NCBI GenBank assembly: GCA_021647705.1
Contig: JAKIUF010000001.1
Coordinates: forward strand, 1 to 64,000
Reading direction: 5' to 3'
Length of the DNA: 64,000 bases
DNA from: Gammaproteobacteria bacterium
GTDB lineage: Bacteria > Pseudomonadota > Gammaproteobacteria > SZUA-152
Shown: positions 62,713-64,000 of the stretch, one piece after another
Layout: each line of letters opens with the position of its first letter
Numbering within the stretch: position 1 is the first letter of the stretch
Translations under genes and position numbers: made by a program
Notes under the pieces: model-generated
Seen by the model: the letters and a program-made list of their open reading frames with translations, nothing else
Told to the model about the DNA's origin: nothing
Databases searched by the model: none

Positions 62713-63705
62713 TCATAATTGTTTGTGATAAAGGCTGTAACGACGTATCACTTTGGCATAATGACTGCTGATGTTGCGCGAGCTGTTGTCATCGTACATC
62801 AACGCATGTATGGCACGACGATAGCCCATTTTATGTGCGCGGCATTGTGCCTCACCGACTAATAATCCCCCCAGTCCACTACCACGATACTGAGAGGCTA
62901 CAGTGACTGTTTTAATGATAAATGTATCGATGGTTTTTCCACGTTGCTTCTGTAATAAATCGGGAATGGCAAACAAATATCCGACAAGCTCACCTTTATG
63001 TTCAGCCAATAAGGTCAAATCTGCTTGCACATACGGTTTGATTTTGGCATACATTTCGATAAATTCGTCTTTATCAATAGAGGTGTAGAGAAAGTTTTCC
63101 TGGAAGCTTGTGACTGAAAGTGCATAAATACGGGTGAGCTCATCGTCAAAATTCATCATATCTAATGAGCGCACGGTAATACCTTGCGCTTCCAGACGCT
63201 GACGAACATCGACTAAACGCTTGTCTTGCACAGTAAGGTCGGTATTTAAGGCGGAGCTGTAACTCGCCATTTCACTAAAACCATTTTCTGTAAATTCATC
63301 AGGCCAGTGATCCGCATTGTCAGGCTCAAGAAAAAAACCTGCTTCATTACCCCTTTCGCTAATAAAGCGATAGTGCCGCCAAGTATTACCATCCATCGGG
63401 CCGACTGCTAGGCTACAACTAGCCTGGCGTAATACATCACAGGCATAAGTTAATAAAAATTCTGTCGCTTTTGGGTTGTCAGAGAAAAAATGTCCGATGA
63501 CACCCAGGCGCTCATTGGGATAAGTGGGTACCATTTTCCACCATAAAGAACAGCGTGCGTGAACTTGCTCGTTTTCATCGATATAAACCGCATGATGGTC
63601 AACTTCATGTGATTGTATTGAATGAATATCAAAATGTTTATAACAAAAACTGTTTTTATAAGCCGTCAGTTGATGCGTATTGATAATGTGAATAACTTTC
63701 GACAC
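62713..63705 (-). CDS. GNAT-family acetyltransferase
   Basis: About 330 residues. GTG 63705 is preferred: it follows the upstream stop codon directly and has GGGGA about 8 bases before it; an ATG at 63738 would overlap the previous gene. The C-terminal GNAT core shows the acyl-CoA loop VTVASQYRGSGLGGLLVGEAQCRAHKMGY. The N-terminal part has VGPMDGNTWRHYRF, typical of long GNAT proteins that occur beside acyl-CoA ligases. It probably acylates an amine with the product of the neighbouring ligase; the substrate is unknown. Confidence 0.78.
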   Translation of the reverse strand: MSKVIHIINTHQLTAYKNSFCYKHFDIHSIQSHEVDHHAVYIDENEQVHARCSLWWKMVPTYPNERLGVIGHFFSDNPKATEFLLTYACDVLRQASCSLAVGPMDGNTWRHYRFISERGNEAGFFLEPDNADHWPDEFTENGFSEMASYSSALNTDLTVQDKRLVDVRQRLEAQGITVRSLDMMNFDDELTRIYALSVTSFQENFLYTSIDKDEFIEMYAKIKPYVQADLTLLAEHKGELVGYLFAIPDLLQKQRGKTIDTFIIKTVTVASQYRGSGLGGLLVGEAQCRAHKMGYRRAIHALMYDDNSSRNISSHYAKVIRRYSLYHKQL

Positions 63706-63706
63706 T

Positions 63707-64000
63707 TTATATTTCCCCAAATAAATATAGTGGGACACTGCTAATTAATGCCGCTGATATTGCTATGCTGCCTTGTCGCCACCACCGTGCATTATCGGTC
63801 GGGCAGTCCTGCATTTGTGGTTGCCAGTGTAGAAATAAATAAGCGGACAAAAAAACAAGCACAGCCGCTATTAGTGCGTAATAGATTGAGCCCAGTGTGA
63901 ATGCTACTATCGTCAATGGAATCAGTAATAATATCCATCCTTGAAAACTTGCTTGAAGTAAAACGCGTGTGTTGTTGAATTCGGCATGATCAAATTTGAT
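63707..64000 (-). CDS. membrane protein, C-terminal part (UbiA-like?), continues beyond window
   Basis: The last ~97 residues of an integral membrane protein. At least three hydrophobic segments are seen (GWILLLIPLTIVAFTLG, YYALIAAVLVFLSAYLFLHW, GSIAISAALISSVPLYLF). The preceding FDHAEFNNTRVLLQASFQ and the pattern of TR, hydrophobic helix, LG.IYY recall the C-terminal end of UbiA/CyoE-type prenyltransferases, but this is a weak match. It is the most upstream visible gene of a tight operon with the GNAT and ligase genes. Confidence 0.5.
   Translation of the reverse strand: MKFDHAEFNNTRVLLQASFQGWILLLIPLTIVAFTLGSIYYALIAAVLVFLSAYLFLHWQPQMQDCPTDNARWWRQGSIAISAALISSVPLYLFGEI

Noticed and set aside
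61128-64000. Complete olefin (OleABCD) biosynthesis locus
   Set aside because: Only an OleC-like ligase is seen; the neighbours are a GNAT and a membrane protein, not OleA, OleB or OleD.

Overview
The window looks like a chromosomal segment of a Gammaproteobacterium, most likely a marine or polysaccharide-degrading one. The evidence is an rnr-rlmB pair, a mutS and fdxA within 10 kb of each other, secreted proteins with GlyGly-CTERM-like C-termini, many Sec and lipoprotein signals, and a MacB-type exporter with its own TolC. Base composition is uneven: the housekeeping genes are moderately GC-rich, while 33.9-44.4 kb and 49-53.2 kb are clearly AT-rich and look acquired. The window carries unusually many gene remnants, partial duplications and dispersed hairpin repeats.

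Layout. 0-11.6 kb: secreted carbohydrate-active or adhesive proteins. These are three paralogous modular proteins (one cut by the window edge) ending in a concanavalin-like module, a GGGST repeat linker and a GlyGly-CTERM-like tail, plus a parallel beta-helix protein, a beta-propeller lipoprotein and a small membrane protein. 12.4-15.7 kb: an AddB-like RecB-family nuclease and ferredoxin FdxA. 16.2-19.3 kb: a GH17 / unknown / GT2 operon that looks like a beta-glucan synthesis unit. 19.3-24.6 kb: a eukaryotic-type glutathione synthetase, a DAO-type FAD oxidoreductase, a formyltransferase and an EamA exporter. 24.6-33.8 kb: mutS, then about 5 kb of accessory genes and debris (DUF1016 and UvrD remnants, a 2OG-Fe(II) oxygenase, a CoiA-like protein with a frameshift), then a degraded second copy of the mutS 5' region in front of a coiled-coil lipoprotein.

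34-43.3 kb holds the most interesting system. It has a MacB-type ABC exporter (ATPase, permease, HlyD adaptor) whose outer-membrane TolC protein is fused to a C39 (double-glycine) peptidase behind a Sec signal. It also has an AraC/GyrI-type regulator, a periplasmic TolB-like propeller protein and a 120-residue candidate substrate. That substrate carries a Sec signal followed by a double-glycine-type leader ending in Gly-Ala. Together they suggest two-step export: Sec to the periplasm, then leader removal by the TolC-borne C39 domain and expulsion by MacB-TolC.

44.4-48.6 kb: tRNA-Leu(CAG), rnr and rlmB, followed by a broken partial copy of rlmB. 48.7-53.2 kb: a MITE-like element, a large STAND/BTAD regulator and a small secreted protein. 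53.7-56.8 kb: a multidomain lipoprotein (ethylbenzene-dehydrogenase-like heme domain, cytochrome c, InlB-like repeats, sorbosone-dehydrogenase propeller). 57.3-64 kb: Fe-alcohol dehydrogenase plus aldehyde dehydrogenase, a serine beta-lactamase-family lipoprotein, and an operon of acyl-CoA ligase, GNAT and a membrane protein cut by the window edge. All functional statements come from motif reading; no database search was run.
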